This document shows positions 63,821 through 64,000 of a stretch of 64,000 nucleotides of DNA, piece after piece; position 1 is the stretch's first letter, and each line of letters opens with the position of its first letter. The notes under the pieces were generated by a model. It made no database searches. It was not told the origin of the DNA and worked only from the letters and a program-made list of their open reading frames with translations. The DNA is taken from positions 152,972,352 through 153,036,351 of the forward strand of contig OZ038381.1 in the NCBI GenBank assembly GCA_964036045.1. The letters run 5' to 3'. The translations under genes and the position numbers were made by a program. Origin of the DNA: Eutreptiella sp. 'Long Island Sound 2002'. Taxonomy: Eukaryota > Euglenozoa > Euglenophyceae > Eutreptiales > Eutreptiaceae.

Positions 63821-64000
63821 CAACAACAACAACACGTCTCCTTGCCGTTTTGGCCATTGCTCCGTCCCAACGCTTCGGATCATTTGCCCATGTAGCCATC
63901 TTGGAGCCTAGGTGGTGCCCTTGCCAAATCCAAGTTTTGAGCCAAAAACTCACCGGTGGCGGCCCGGGGCGGTGGCGCCAAGTCGGGAGGTGCCCTCCCA
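63821..64000. repeat. Long direct repeat, right copy (truncated by window end)
   Basis: About 99% identical to 44833-45012. It extends to the last base of the window. Confidence 0.9.

Noticed and set aside
44833-64000. LTR retrotransposon interpretation of the long direct repeats
   Set aside because: No reverse transcriptase, integrase or gag lies between them; the enclosed genes are of Helitron type.

Overview
The window is nuclear-type eukaryotic DNA. A leucine-rich-repeat (LRR) gene on the minus strand has four exons joined by in-phase GT-AG introns. Coding DNA is sparse, and most of the rest is tandem repeats and eukaryotic transposon families: hAT, piggyBac, DIRS-like tyrosine-recombinase retroelements, a second reverse-transcriptase lineage and a Helitron. 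A unicellular alga or other repeat-rich protist is plausible, but the species cannot be read from the sequence. Runs of 12 or more G or C are frequent.

Layout. 0.3-4.65 kb: 5'-complete, 3'-truncated LRR gene. 5.7-15.0 kb: a 35-36 bp minisatellite in five blocks. Four blocks run in one orientation and the last, 2.8 kb block is inverted. A 1.35 kb internally deleted hAT element with 8-bp target duplications sits inside it. 15.3-16.25 kb: a dispersed repeat split by a 403-bp hAT-type MITE, for which the other copy (0.9-1.4 kb) approximates the empty site. 16.9-19.3 kb: ATGGGGAATT-type repeats and a second decayed hAT. 19.5-20.8 kb: intact FAD-dependent monooxygenase. 22.6-27.3 kb: zinc-finger exon and a decayed reverse-transcriptase element. 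28-34.5 kb: GC-rich, rearranged DIRS-like mosaic (CCHC Gag, tyrosine recombinase, RT, and RNase H on the opposite strand). 37.6-39.9 kb: inverted-repeat-bounded unit with a SET-domain ORF. 39.8-41.8 kb: two diverged copies of one RT fragment. 42.9-44.1 kb: piggyBac transposase with three candidate catalytic Asp.

The most notable part is 44.8-64.0 kb. A direct repeat of at least 178 bp, about 99% identical, bounds roughly 19 kb holding four plus-strand ORFs. They are: (1) a Helitron Rep protein with an HUH motif and a two-Tyr motif; (2) in the same frame after one UAG, a Pif1-type helicase fused to a SAP domain, a C48/Ulp1-like cysteine protease and a C-terminal J-domain; (3) a GRF-type zinc-finger protein; (4) a UPF1/DNA2-type SF1 helicase. 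A near-identical 24-bp motif centred on TTAA lies just upstream of the start codons of ORFs 1, 3 and 4, behind ORF2, and in a partial duplication of the ORF1 promoter, which suggests coordinated expression. The inferred picture is one large multi-gene Helitron-like element, or a Helitron with a co-regulated helicase module.

Several decayed ORFs across the window are interrupted by one isolated in-frame TAG or TGA with coding sequence continuing behind it. This fits C-to-T decay at CAG and CGA codons. Readthrough is also possible, above all for the Rep/helicase junction.
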